Notes under the pieces: generated by a model
Databases searched by the model: none
The model's input: only the letters and a program-made list of their open reading frames with translations
Told to the model about the DNA's origin: nothing
Assembly (NCBI GenBank): GCA_033961575.1
Contig: CM066736.1
Coordinates: forward strand, 80,190,852 to 80,254,851
Direction of reading: 5' to 3'
Length of the DNA stretch: 64,000 nucleotides
DNA from: Aselliscus stoliczkanus
Taxonomy: Eukaryota > Chordata > Mammalia > Chiroptera > Hipposideridae
Position numbers and translations under genes: made by a program
Shown here: in pieces, positions 35,890 to 46,975 of the stretch
Position numbering within the stretch: position 1 is the stretch's first letter
Layout of the letters: every line of letters begins with the position of its first letter

Positions 35890-36230
35890 CTTTCTGTCTC
35901 TACATTCACTTCCCTTAATCCATCTTGCAAAGAGCAGCAAGGATTATATTTCTGATCATACTACTGCCCTGATGAAAACCTTCAATGATTTTCCACTGAC
36001 TTCCTTAGCATGACTTTCAAGGCTTTCTATGATTTAGCCCCTTTTTGTCTGTCCACCCTCATCTCTTCCACTCTCTGCCTTGTCTATTAAATGATAATTT
36101 TTGTCTATTTACATTTATTCATAAATACCATAAGTGCAGAGACTAATCTCATTTATTTAATCTCTTTTTCCTTAGGTGTATGCATAATGTCTGGCATGTA
36201 ATAGAAACTCAATAAATGTAAGCACATTGA
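35890..36230 (+). repeat. L2 LINE 3' region
   Basis: 'atactactgccctgatgaaa', 'tttcaaggctttctatgat', 'agtgcagagactaatctc', 'atgtctggcatgtaat' then 'ctcaataaatgtaag' match L2 through to its 3' end. Confidence 0.65.
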
Positions 36231-36724
36231 CTTACTGAGGTGAGGGGTCATGCCTTATACATTTCTATATCTAGTTTTTACCATACTTTCTAGTACTTTG
36301 TGTTTTCAAGCAATTTTATTTAAACAACCTGAACTAAAATGGGACCTTCCACATTTTTGTTTGTTAAAATTATTTGTTAAAATTATTTATTTTTCTGAAT
36401 GTGACACTTGTCCTCCATTGCAGCAAGTTTGTTTGCTATCTAACTATCCCAACCTTGAGTTTGTAAGTTGAATTCAGTTCAATTAAATTTGGTAGCTATG
36501 TATTTATTAAGCACATGATATTAAGTTGAACCATATAAAATACCATTCTTGACTTACAAAAATGGTAACTTCATATGACATAGAGAGTTTGGTCTTTCTT
36601 AAATTTTCTATCGCTGTTCTGGTAATGTGATAAGGGTAGAATGTCAACTATATTGCCAAGCAACATGGCTTGTGATTAAAATAATTGAGCACTGACTGCA
36701 AATAAGATTGAAGGAACTATTTTA
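36231..36724. other. No recognisable feature
   Basis: AT-rich; contains the short tandem 'ttgttaaaattatttgttaaa' type repeat at about 36360-36390. Confidence 0.4.
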
Positions 36725-37122
36725 GATACCACATGATCTAAGTGAGATCATATGGTATTTTTCTTTCTGTGTCTGGCTTATTTCACCTAGCATAATGTCC
36801 TCCAGATCCATCCACTTTATTGCAAATGGCAAGACTTCCTTCTTTTTAAAAGACGAATTATATTTTATTGTATGTATAGACCACATTTTCTTTATCCATT
36901 TGTCTATTGATGGAAGTTTAGGTTGTTTTCATAACTTGACTATTATGAATAACACTGTAGTCAACACGGGAATACAGATATCTCTTTTTGATCCACATTT
37001 CAATTCCCTTGGATATACACTTAGAGGTAGGATGGCTGGATCACATGGTAATTCATTTTTAATTTTTTGAGGACCTTCCATCTTAATTTCCATAGTGCCA
37101 ATTTTCATTTCCACCAACCAGG
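36725..37122 (-). repeat. Old L1 3'-region fragment
   Basis: Antisense L1 phrases: 'tgtctggcttatttcacct', 'ctttatccatttgtctattg', 'gatggctggatcacatgg', 'catttccaccaacca'. Confidence 0.8.
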
Positions 37123-37151
37123 ATCAATGGAAAGGCTGAACAACTGATTGA

Positions 37152-37277
37152 ACACATCTTCAGAGAAAAGTTGAGAAATGGAAACTTAATCAGAAGAAAT
37201 TGCACAATGTAAAACACAGAAAGAGCAATAAAAGAAATTTAAGAAACAGAAGACATTTCTCTTTCTGTTAATTTGAT
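37152..37277. repeat. Left arm of a second inverted repeat pair
   Basis: Inverse complement of 38611-38748. The best-kept blocks are 'agaaaagttgagaaatggaa' and 'tctctttctgttaatttga'. Family unknown. Confidence 0.65.
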
Positions 37278-37394
37278 GGGCCAGATACTTTTATCAAACT
37301 TGGGACTGTGACAGGGTTAAATGGATTTATTCAAGTCGTTCTTACCTAAGTGAATTGTCTTTTGAGACACAGATTTTATTGCTTCTAAGCTTTT

Positions 37395-38371
37395 TTTTTT
37401 AACCCTGTCTTCTTTTTCTCTTCCTCCTCCTTCTTCTTCTTCTTCTTCTTCTTCTTCTTCTTCTTCTTCTTCTTCTTCTTCTTCTTCTTCTTCTTCTTCT
37501 TCTTCTTCTTCATTACAGATGTACAAAATAATTCAATAGTTATCCTTTCATCCCTTATAAGGTGACTCCCCCTACCCCCACTCCACTGCCACCCTCTGCC
37601 AATATCATACATATGTATTACAATTCCATTGACTCCATCTCTACACTATACTCCACATCGCATGACTATATATGTGTTAAATTATAGTCAACATCTAATA
37701 TTAATCAGTGGCAGCTTCAGATGTACAGTGCAGTGGTCAGGCCTCTACACTATCCATGAAGTGGTCTCCCTGACAAGACATGAGTCCATCTGGTCCCCTA
37801 AAAAATATTTACAACATTATTGATTATATTCCGTAAACTACCTCTTTTATCCCTGGGGTAGTATTGTAGTTACCAGTTTATGTTGCCTAATCCCTTCCCC
37901 TTCTCCCTCATGCCCACCCCTGTCTTATTTAACCTTCATCAGTTTTTCATTTGTGTCTCTAAGACTATTTTTGTTTACAGTGCTCATTTATTCAGTTCTT
38001 TAGATTCCACATATAAGTGAGATCATATGATATTTAGAAAATATAATCCTAAAATTTATATGGAACCATAAAAGACCCGAATAGCCTCGACAATCCTGAG
38101 AAATAAGAATAAAGTCGGGGGTATCATGCTACCAGACATCAAAACATACTACAAGTCTACAGTACTCAAAACAGTATGGTACTGGCATAAAAACAGGCAC
38201 ATAGATCAGTGGAACAGAATAGAGAGCCCAGAAATAAATCCATGCATATACAAACAGTTAATCTATGACAATGGAAGCAGGAATTTAAACTGGGGTAAAG
38301 ATAGTCTATTTAATAAATGGTGCTGGAAAAATTGGACTGACATATGCAAAACAATGAAACTGGACCAGCTC
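37395..38371 (-). repeat. L1 with 5' inversion; tail became (TTC)27
   Basis: 37512-38032 is antisense L1 3' UTR ('ccattgactccatctctac', 'ccacatataagtgagatca'); 38033-38371 is late ORF2 in sense, with [19 protein letters not shown] and [27 protein letters not shown] at 37385-37394 and 38372-38381. The tail, read on the plus strand, is a T run, a pyrimidine-rich stretch and a TTC tract at 37431-37511. Confidence 0.85.
37431..37511. repeat. (TTC)27 triplet microsatellite
   Basis: About 27 uninterrupted TTC (GAA on the other strand) units. The poly-Glu and poly-Lys frames here are artefacts. Confidence 0.97.
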
Positions 38372-38610
38372 CTAAGCTTTTATCATGCTACTCTAAGCCC
38401 TGGGAGACTGTCAAAATTCATAGGTGGCAAAAGCCCTCAGAACTGAAGTGGTTTTGATTTTCCACTCACCTCCTTAGATTCCTGCTTTTGCTTAGATTTT
38501 GGTGTAATGATTCATAAGTCCCTTTCCAAGCTTATTTTAGAAAGATTCTTAAAATATTTTAACCTGTGTTATTAATTATTTATTAATAGAAAGTTGAAAA
38601 AAAAACCTGA

Positions 38611-38748
38611 CCTATCAAATTAACAGAAAGAGAAAATGTCTTCTTTCTCTTAACTTTCTTTTATAGTTTCCCTTTCTTGCTCTTTCTGTGCTTTGTCTAA
38701 TTTCTTCTGCTCATGTTTCCATTTCTCAACTTTTCTCTTTAGGTATGT
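38611..38748. repeat. Right arm of the second inverted repeat pair
   Basis: Matches the reverse complement of 37152-37277, with insertions of about 15 and a few bases on this side. 'tatcaaattaacagaaagag' and 'tttccatttctcaacttttc' are the clearest blocks. Confidence 0.65.
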
Positions 38749-38762
38749 TTAATTAGCCTTCC

Positions 38763-38892
38763 CATTATTATTTTTTTATTAGTTTCAGGTGTACAAAGCA
38801 ACATAATAGTTAGACATTTATACCCCTCATAAAGTGATAACTCCCCTCCCCTAGCTACTACCCCTCTACATCTTATATAACTGTCCCATAGG
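38763..38892 (-). repeat. L1 3' end fragment
   Basis: 'attagtttcaggtgtacaaa', 'gttagacatttatacccct', 'aaagtgataactcccctc'. Severely truncated. Confidence 0.85.
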
Positions 38893-38899
38893 TTTTTTT

Positions 38900-39395
38900 T
38901 TTTTTTGGAGGGGGAAAGGTGCGTATAAGTACCCTACCATACAATCCAAAGATAATAAGCATATGGCTTGATGTGTTTACAAGTGTATACACTTGTAAAC
39001 ACATGTAACAACCACCCTGATTAAGATCTAAAATGTTTTATTACCTCAGTAATGTCTAAATTCTGTTATGCTTCTTACCAGTCAGTGATTCCCTTAGCTG
39101 GCCACACTGTTATATCAACAGCCAAAGCTTAGTTTCATCTGTTCTGCTTTAAAATGTTATATAAATGGTATCATGTGGAGGATATTATTTAATATCTGGC
39201 TACTTACACTCAGCATATTTTTCAGATTCATGCATATTTCTGTGTTTATCAATATTTCATCCCTTCTTATTTTGAGCAGAATTTCATTGTTTAAATATGC
39301 AACAGTATGTTCATCAATTTATCTGGTAATGGACATCTCTGGGTTATTTGCAGATCTTTGCTGTTATTATGCCATATATGTATATATATAGCACC
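38900..39395 (-). repeat. Old L1 3'-region fragment
   Basis: Antisense L1: 'aaccaccctgattaagatc', 'aaatggtatcatgtgga', 'tttcagattcatgcatat'. It contains the 34-bp palindrome at 38971-39004. Confidence 0.65.
38971..39004. repeat. Perfect 34-bp palindrome with no spacer
   Basis: The half-site ATGTGTTTACAAGTGTA is followed at once by its exact reverse complement. The symmetry breaks at 38970 and 39005 (G and G). Confidence 0.95.
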
Positions 39396-39493
39396 AAAAA
39401 ATGTATATACATTTTAATAAAGGAAAACTGTATTAAAATTGTAATACTCAATATATACTGATAATAAAAGATAAATACAAGTCACGTTTGACT

Positions 39494-39630
39494 TCTGCAA
39501 TTACAAGAGGTGCTCAAAGTTGTGTACCATCAGCTTCCAGACACTTCTGATTATGGCGAACTACTGCTTGAGCAACGCTGACCAAAGAGTCCACTTGTAT
39601 ACATTTTTTGGGCAACCCCCAGTATGTGTA
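39494..39630 (-). repeat. Possible DNA-transposase C-terminal remnant
   Basis: On the minus strand one frame reads VSVAQAVVRHNQKCLEADG followed shortly by a stop, resembling the C-terminal end of Tc/mariner-like transposases (a 'KC.EA.G..FE.L' pattern). Very short and uncertain. Confidence 0.25.
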
Positions 39631-39779
39631 TGTAAAATGTATTTAGTTTTTGATAACATAGTTTTTAGCTACGTTATCATTTCCCTTGGGTTATTACTTA
39701 AGAGTAAGTAGAGTTGCTAAGGTAACTTATTTGAAAAATTATTCACCAAACATTTTCTAAATTTGGTTTAAAAAAAAAG

Positions 39780-40112
39780 CAAAGCCAGATACAGCTGGAG
39801 GAAAGTCAATGAAAAATAAGTAGGGTAAATATAAATAAAACCATATAATAAGCAGTGTAAAATTAAAGAATACATATTAGAGACAACCAGAGAAAATAAG
39901 AAACTGCACACAGGGAACATTTGAATGAGATTTGATTTAACATAAGAAAAATGGAATGATAAGACAGTGGAATGCCATCATTACAATGCTGAAAAAAAAT
40001 GTAACTTAAAATTCTATATCCAATGAAAATATCTTTGAAAAATGAAAGTGAGATATAATCATTTGAAATATAGAAAAGTTGGAAGCATTTGTCAATGAAT
40101 TATCTGCACTAT
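39780..40112 (+). repeat. Old L1 ORF1-region fragment, sense
   Basis: 'aaattctatatccaatgaaa' followed by 'atctttgaaaaatgaaag' and 'agacagtggaatgccatc' are typical L1 ORF1-region wording in sense. No open frame. Confidence 0.5.
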
Positions 40113-40127
40113 AATAAATGCTAAGGC

Positions 40128-40240
40128 GGGCCGGCCGAGTGGCACAGTGGTTAAGTGTTGGCTTGGGAAGCCAGCGGCACCGGTTCGGGTCCCACATATG
40201 AGGGCCAGTGATACTGCCTTCAAAAAAAATAATAAAATAA
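40128..40240 (+). repeat. Short tRNA-derived SINE with 15-bp TSD
   Basis: 'gggccggccgagtggcacag', B box 'cggttcgggtcccac', 'gggccagtgatactgcc', A-rich tail. TSD AATAAATGCTAAGGC at 40113-40127 and 40241-40255. Confidence 0.92.
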
Positions 40241-40255
40241 AATAAATGCTAAGGC

Positions 40256-42681
40256 TACTGGGCTGGCTGTGGCATCTGTGGTAATCCCTCCTTCCTAGGC
40301 AACTCATTGCCACCTGCTCAGCTACCTCAGCCATGGGCATGTGGTTGCTTCTGGGTATGTCTTCCCCAATCACCTTCTTCATCTTCCAGTGCCACCTCTG
40401 CCACCATTTCTCTGTCTTTGGAGTATATCAGTTTTACTTTCTAGGTTCTAAATTCCACCTTACCTTTTTTTTTCTTTAAATATTGAATACACCTTTTTTT
40501 TACACTGTTAAATTTCATATTGGAGATCTTGAGTCATCTAAAGAAATTTGTTATTTCTGCTGAATCATATGGTAGTTTGTTTCCTTTTGTGTTAGTTACT
40601 ATTTTATTGGTTCTATAACCCGAGTGCACCCTGAGGGTATAAGTTGATCATGCTTTCCTTCAGAGGGTTTCATTTGTTTCTATTGGGAACTGCAGGCACT
40701 GCTGATTTATTACCACATTAGTTCTCTTTGAGGGTCTGAGCTTAGAGTGAGGCACTTCCAGGTTCATCTTCTCCAAATTCGTGTGGGCTGAAGATAGCAC
40801 AGCACTGATGTAGGCATTTATCCTAAGGTAACCTGGCGTCCACATTCCCTAACAGCCCACTGCTCTCAAATCTTGTTTTAGCTCTCTGTTACTGTTGTCT
40901 TCCCTCTCTCCCTCCCTCCTCCTCTCTTCCTCCCTCCCATCCTCCCTCCCTCCCTCCTTTTCTTCTTCCTTCCTTCCTTCCTTCCATTTCCTCCCTCCTT
41001 TCCTTCTTTCCCCAAACATATACTTCATTATATGTTTGCAATTTATTATGAAGTTTGTCTTAATACCCCCTGGAATTAGTTATATTATCATGAGAGGGTC
41101 CTTCTAGACAGCCATGCTGCAGAAAGTAACAGCTAAGAGTCTAATCTCTAGGCTGGCAATGTTACCCCACCTCATTTAGTCTCAGTTAGTGTTGAAATGG
41201 AGACACAAATAGAGCCACCCCATGATGCTGAGGAATGTCTAGGCTGTGTTTGTGAACTTGCTTTGCAACATTGGTTGCGCAGCAGTTCAACATAGAAGAT
41301 GTTCAATAATTCCTTGTCAAATGAACCAGTAGATGAACATAAAGGCTTAACCTCCTGTGGACCTGGAGAGAAAATTAGAACTGCTTAGCAGTTTTTCTCA
41401 CTCAAGTTGAAGAAAGCCTTGGCAATGATATAGCTGTCTGTGTGAAGATATGCTAGGAGCAAGCTAGAAATAAAAAGAAAATGAGAAGAGAATGTTGCTG
41501 TGTATATATGGATTCTACTGGGAAAGCCTGAGAAGGGTAGTTGGAAAAGGATGTAAGATACATGTTGACAGGATAAAATACAATAAGATGGCTAGTGAAC
41601 TTGAGAACAGCTGTGAAAGCAATGAACACAGAACAATAACAATCAGAAATTGCCAGAAGGAGAAAATACTGAAATAGTTATATGTTATTTTTCATCTCAA
41701 GTCCCTATTGTCTGAAAAGCAACTGTTGTGGTATGCATTCTACTTGCTGGACTCTATCTTTATTAATAAGCCACCAACCATTGTATTCTTAGATGCTATT
41801 TGTATAACTTAATTTTCACTAACTTTTTTTTATCACCAACCCTAGCAGGCTCTTGTAATACATTATTTTAATTAATGCTTTAAACAGCACAGTAAAATGA
41901 GCATTTTAAATTCTCCTTTTTTCTAGTTAATAAAATTGAAATTACTTTCTTATAATTCTTTGATTTGCAAGACAAGGTTCTCAGTTTTCCCAGTAGCATT
42001 ATTTCCTTCTATTGTCTCCCCTTGACCCACAACTCAGATTTCTCAGCAATAGTTATGGCATAAAACAGATTCCATTTTTTGTGTCTTGCATGTATAAATT
42101 AGGATTCGGGAGGTCTTTAGCATTTGAATTTTGATTATTCGTCTGGTTGCTTTTACAGTCTTTTATAGTCATTCTCTTTGGTTCACAGATGTTTTGAAGA
42201 ATCTGATTTTTACTTTATTTATTTCTTCTGCAGTAATAAATCAGTGCCAATGCAGGAAAGTTTAATCTCAATGAAGGAAAATAAGAGAACTAAAAAGTTC
42301 TGTTAATATACAGAATGCATGAACCCATAGGTTTCAAAGCTCTGAGTTTGGTAGAAGTAACTTGAGAGAAGAAGACATGATCCTTTATGTGATTTAGTGT
42401 CCACGGGGTGAAAGCAAACATATTGTTTGCAAGTAGCTCGCATTTTACTGAAATTTCTCTTGCTTATCCTCACAGAAAAGGATATCATATAACATGGTGA
42501 ACACCTCACTCAAGGTTCCCTCCAGAAAATACAGCTGGTTTTGATGAACCTTTTTTTTTTACTGTATTCTTTCAGGGCTTTATGACAAAACATAAAAATA
42601 TAGAACAAGTCAATGAAAACTGTTCTCCAAGGGCAAACATGATACATTCCAGGTATGTAGCTCTCACCTCTACTTTAGGAA
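40256..42681. other. Unassigned, with a pyrimidine-rich simple repeat
   Basis: 40895-41010 is a CCTT/CCCT-rich simple repeat. The rest (for example 41150-42650) holds no repeat or gene I can name; the small frames at 40660-40845, 41492-41677 and 42303-42509 look like chance. Confidence 0.4.
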
Positions 42682-42722
42682 TGTGTGTGTGTGTGTGTGT
42701 GTGTGTCTATATATATATATAT
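42682..42722. repeat. (GT)n then (AT)n microsatellite
   Basis: Pure GT dinucleotides followed by AT dinucleotides. Confidence 0.95.
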
Positions 42723-42739
42723 TAAGTTATATAAAATTT

Positions 42740-43085
42740 TAAAATAGTCATTAAAAGTGTATATTTTTATGAGTTTTGACAAAATTATATACCTATATAT
42801 CCATATATTTAACACAAACATTTCTGTCACCTCCAAAATTCTTATACGCCGCTTTAGTGAAACTCTCCCACCCTCTAAACCACTGCTGATATGCTTTCTG
42901 TCACTATAGATTTAGATTTGTCTTTTCTAGTGTTTCATACAAATGGAATCATACATATGTACTATTTTGTTTCTGGCTTCCTTTGTTCAGGATGGTGCTT
43001 TTGAGATTCATCCATATTGTTGCATGTGTCTCTAGTTCATTCATTTTTTTCTGGTTAGTATTTCATTGTATAACTAGGCCATGTT
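42740..43085 (-). repeat. Old L1 3'-region fragment
   Basis: Antisense L1: 'caaatggaatcatacatatg', 'gagattcatccatattgttg', 'gttcattcattttttt'. Confidence 0.7.
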
Positions 43086-43453
43086 TTAAAGGCCAACAGA
43101 AGTGTCTTTATGTAGAATGTCAGTGACCTGAGCAGTTTGGGCTGAACAATTTTTCTAGAGTTTACATGTATTAATTGCCCTCCTCCCAAAGTTTTTATCA
43201 TGCAATATATTTATTTACTAATGTAGCAAGATATTAAAATGCATTTTCTCCTATTATTTGCTGAGACCTCAAGAAAATAGGTGAAATATGTGACAAATAC
43301 TTCCATATTCCAAAGTGAAGTGCAAATCTGCTCAAATGGAACTTAAAAAGCATTCAGTCAAAACTATGTTTTCAACTTTTAGTGGACCTTCCACCTCAGG
43401 TATCCAAAAGGCATTGGAGAGTCCAAAAGTGTGGTTAGAAATCTGAGCTGCAC
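43086..43453. other. No recognisable feature
   Basis: AT-rich; nothing recognised. Confidence 0.4.
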
Positions 43454-43456
43454 ATC

Positions 43457-43500
<44 letters not shown>

Positions 43501-43735
43501 ATCTATCTATCTGAGTTGACATACAATATTGTTAGTTTCATAGTGATTTGACATTTATATACATTACGATATGATCACCGCCTTAAGTCTAACAGAACTG
43601 TCACCATACAAAGTTATTATATTATTGACTATACTCTCTGTGCTGTATATTTCATCCTCGTGACTTATTTATTTTATAACCAGAAGTTTATATCTGTTAT
43701 CCCCCCTCACTTTTGTGAGCTGTACTTTTAAAAGG
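43454..43735 (-). repeat. (ATCT)n microsatellite followed by L1 3' UTR fragment
   Basis: Tetranucleotide run 43454-43512, then antisense L1 3' UTR: 'gttgacatacaatattgtta', 'gattgactatactctctgtg'-type wording. Confidence 0.7.
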
Positions 43736-44078
43736 GTGTTGTTAGTGTACTATTAGTCTTATGAACTCATGGGGCAGGGGTGTCAGTAGTTCTCCCTTCT
43801 CTTCATACCAAGTGAAATGGGCTTCAAAGAAGCCACTTGAAGAACTTGATCCTGTGTCTCTGGAGTCTGTCAAAGATGCTGAGTCAGTACTGCACCTATC
43901 TATGCCTGGGAGCAACGAGAGTGAAAGGGTGTGGTTGGAGCTGCCTGTCTGACACTAGAGTGCAGGGCAATAGCTGCATTTTAGAAGTACCTGTGCTGTG
44001 TTCTTACCAATGCTGAGTTAAGGTGTGTTTTCTGAGGAACAAAGGTGTGTGTGTCTGTGTGGAAGGTGGTGGGGGGGG
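43736..44078. other. No recognisable feature
   Basis: The 63-codon frame at 43761-43952 has no recognisable product. Confidence 0.35.
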
Positions 44079-44132
44079 AGAGATAGAGATAGAGATAGAG
44101 ATAGAGAGCGAGAGCGAGAGCGAGAGCGAGCA

Positions 44133-44180
<48 letters not shown>

Positions 44181-44190
44181 AGAGAGAGAG
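44079..44190. repeat. Compound GA-rich microsatellite
   Basis: (GATAGA)n, then (GAGAGC)n, then (GA)n. The Arg/Glu-rich frame across it is an artefact. Confidence 0.95.
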
Positions 44191-45599
44191 TCTTAGGTCA
44201 TGTTAAAGGGACATTAGGATGATGGAATAACAAACAATAAAAGAGATCCTGTGTGAAAATTTCCATGTACCACCACAGGTTAAAGATGAGTTATTATACA
44301 TGTTAGGGAATTATAAGAAGAGATTGCAGCACCTGATTGAATGTACTCCTCCAAAGAACCTATGTATATATCCTATGAGAGAAGGAGTCAGCTTACATAC
44401 CTCTTAAGTCCAGAAAGCCTAGACATGAGGATATGGCATACCAGTTGATTAAGGTTTTTCTTCCTTCAAGCATCTTCTACCTCCCTTGTCTTCAATCTTG
44501 CACATAGCAGAAGCAACCTGGTAAATAGGATAAGAAGAATAAAAACACAGAAGTGGAAAAATAAACCAAACACAACTTCAAGCAAGTCTAAGCTGGGAGA
44601 AGACAGAAATTTGAACTCTCAATGAACTCTAGATTTTATTTATTTTATTCTTATACCTGGTTGGACATATAACTACTAAGTGATAACTATTTTGTGATTT
44701 AGAAACAGCATCCAAGGAACGCGATGAAATAGGCCTACAGAGGATGTCTGAACTGGCAGTAGGGAAGAAAAGGACAAGTTTTTTTTTTTTTTCTGATTGC
44801 ATTCCATAAGCCCCATTTTTTCCAAATTCATATAATTTGTACACTTTCATGATTGAAATTTATTTTCTAAAGTAGATTTTACTGGCCTTAAGACAAAATG
44901 GCTAATAATAGCCACAATTAATGTGTTATCAGTGAGAAATGATTGCTAGGATCTGTTATGAAATACACCATCATGTCCATGTAACAGATATCTACTATCC
45001 ATCACCAATGGGTTATTGACATCCTGGTGTATCTAACTATTTTCCTATACCACATGCTATAGCAGGTAATGGTTTAATTTTTAAAATGACTTAAATTGTA
45101 AAATGGATGATTGTGAATATAAGATCTCTTTTAGAAGAATCTGTGGTTTGAATTATTCCAGTGGGTAAGCCTTGTAGAATGTAGTAATTTGTTGTATCAA
45201 GAATCATTTTCTGGTTGCACGACTTTTAGGTTATTCTCCAGATGTACAGCTTAGCTAGTGATACATATTGGATGGAAGAGAGTATTTAAAATGGCATCAT
45301 GTGTTTCTAGGCAGGCAGCGGGGATTCTCGGTTGGAGAAGTTGAAAGAATTATGACTTGGGGTGGTTCATTTGATTCAGAGAATCCGAAACCATTGTCTT
45401 CATCTCATGACAAGGATAAGGTAGCAAAAAGTAGGTGAGCTATCGGGTCTCTAACCAAGCTGAGGAACCTAATCACAGATGAGTCAGAAGACGACGGGTC
45501 CAGGTGGGAATGAGGATAATTGCTGTCTACTCCACATGCTCTAGAGACCAGGAGTAAAGTAATAGAATTAATTGCAGAAGCCAACTGTTATATGTTGGG
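44191..45599. other. Unassigned sequence
   Basis: No repeat or gene that I recognise over 1.4 kb. The block 45300-45560 is of more even base composition than its surroundings. Confidence 0.4.
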
Positions 45600-46167
45600 A
45601 ATTAAGGTTTCATCTCTACAATGTCACCAATATTGCTTTTGTCAATGTCACTTATAACCTTCAGGTGGAAAACGCTGGTGGTTTACTCTCAGTCCTCATT
45701 TACTCTTCTTATTTTCAAAGTTTGGTACATTTGATGCTTCCCACCTTCTTGAAACAGTTTGTTCACTCTGCTTCGCAGGTGTGCCTTCTGGGTCCTCCTC
45801 CTCCCTCAATGGTCACTTCTTCTCAGTGTACTGCAGCACTTTCTTACACTGGAATAGCTTAGCTCTCGGTCTGTATACTTATTTTATTCTCTATCCTAAC
45901 ACACTCTAGGAGACTTTAGTCATGTTTTAACTACCATATATTTGCTGACAAACATCTCAATGTAGATCTTCATCCTTGACCTTTCCCTAAATTCCAGTAT
46001 CATATCCAACTACCTACTCAACACGCCATCTGGGTGATTTTTACTTTCAAGCCTGCTATTCCCTGGTCTCCTTTTCTCTGTAAATGGCATCTCCAATCTT
46101 TGGTACTCAGGATAGAAAAAGAAAATAAGGTTATTCTGGCATCCTCTCTCCTCTGACATTCTACATC

Positions 46168-46540
46168 TGTTTGGGCTAAATTGTGTCCTCACAAAGTTCA
46201 TATATTGAAACCCTAACCCCAAGTACTTCAGAATGTGACTGTATTTGTATTTAAAGAGGTAATTAAGGTAAAATGGGGTCATGTGGGTAGGCCCTAATCC
46301 AGTATGACTGGCGTCTTTATAAGAAAAGGAGATTAGAATAGATACAGAGCAAGTAAAGATCACATAAAGACAGAGGGAGAAGATGGCTTTCTGCAAGTCA
46401 AGGAGAGAGGCCTCAGAGGAACAATCCTGCCAATACCTTGATCTTGGACCTCCAGCCTCCAGAACTGTGAGAAAATAAGTTTCGGTTGTTTAAGCCACCC
46501 AGTCTGTGGTATTTTTGTTATGGCAGCCATAACTAATATA
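46168..46540 (+). repeat. Solo MaLR-type LTR with 5-bp TSD
   Basis: Starts TGTTTGGGCTAAATTGTGTC, contains 'cctaaccccaagtacttcag', 'ggccctaatccagtatgac', 'gcctccagaactgtgag', 'aagccacccagtctgtgg' and ends 'taactaatata'. Flanked by ACATC at 46163-46167 and 46541-46545, the 5-bp duplication expected of ERVL-MaLR elements. An ancient, coding-less LTR. Confidence 0.8.
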
Positions 46541-46716
46541 ACATCTAAACCATCAGCAAATTCTTTTGTTTCTGGTTTAAAGCATATATCCCAAATCTAA
46601 TTATTTCTCACCACCTCCTGTGTTGTTATCATGGTCTAAGTCACCACAGCTTTTATTTGGCTACTCTAATTGTCTCAGATGAAATCCTTACTTTCATTCT
46701 TTTTATTTTTTCTACT

Positions 46717-46975
46717 CATTTCATTGTACAAAACAATGTAATAGTTAGACACTTACACCCCTCACAAAGTGATATTTCCCCTCCCTCAATCTACTACCTG
46801 ACATCGTATATAGCTATTATAATCCCATTGACTCTATTCCCTGTGCTGTACTCCACATCCTGTGACTAAATATATATTAAATTAAAGTTGACATTGAGTA
46901 TTATTCAGCTTCAGCTTCAGGTGTACAGCACAGTGGTCAGGCATCTACACCATCCAAGAATAAGACAAGTGTCTA
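46717..46975 (-). repeat. L1 3' end fragment nested in L2
   Basis: Antisense L1 3' UTR: 'cattgtacaaaacaatgtaa', 'gttagacacttacacccct', 'cttcaggtgtacagcaca'. Confidence 0.8.

Noticed and set aside
37317..37612. Poly-Glu and poly-Lys frames
   Set aside because: Produced by the (TTC)27 microsatellite.
44025..44222. Arg/Glu-rich frame
   Set aside because: Produced by a GA-rich compound microsatellite.
46010..46396. 128-codon minus-strand frame
   Set aside because: Spans the junction of L2 and a MaLR LTR.
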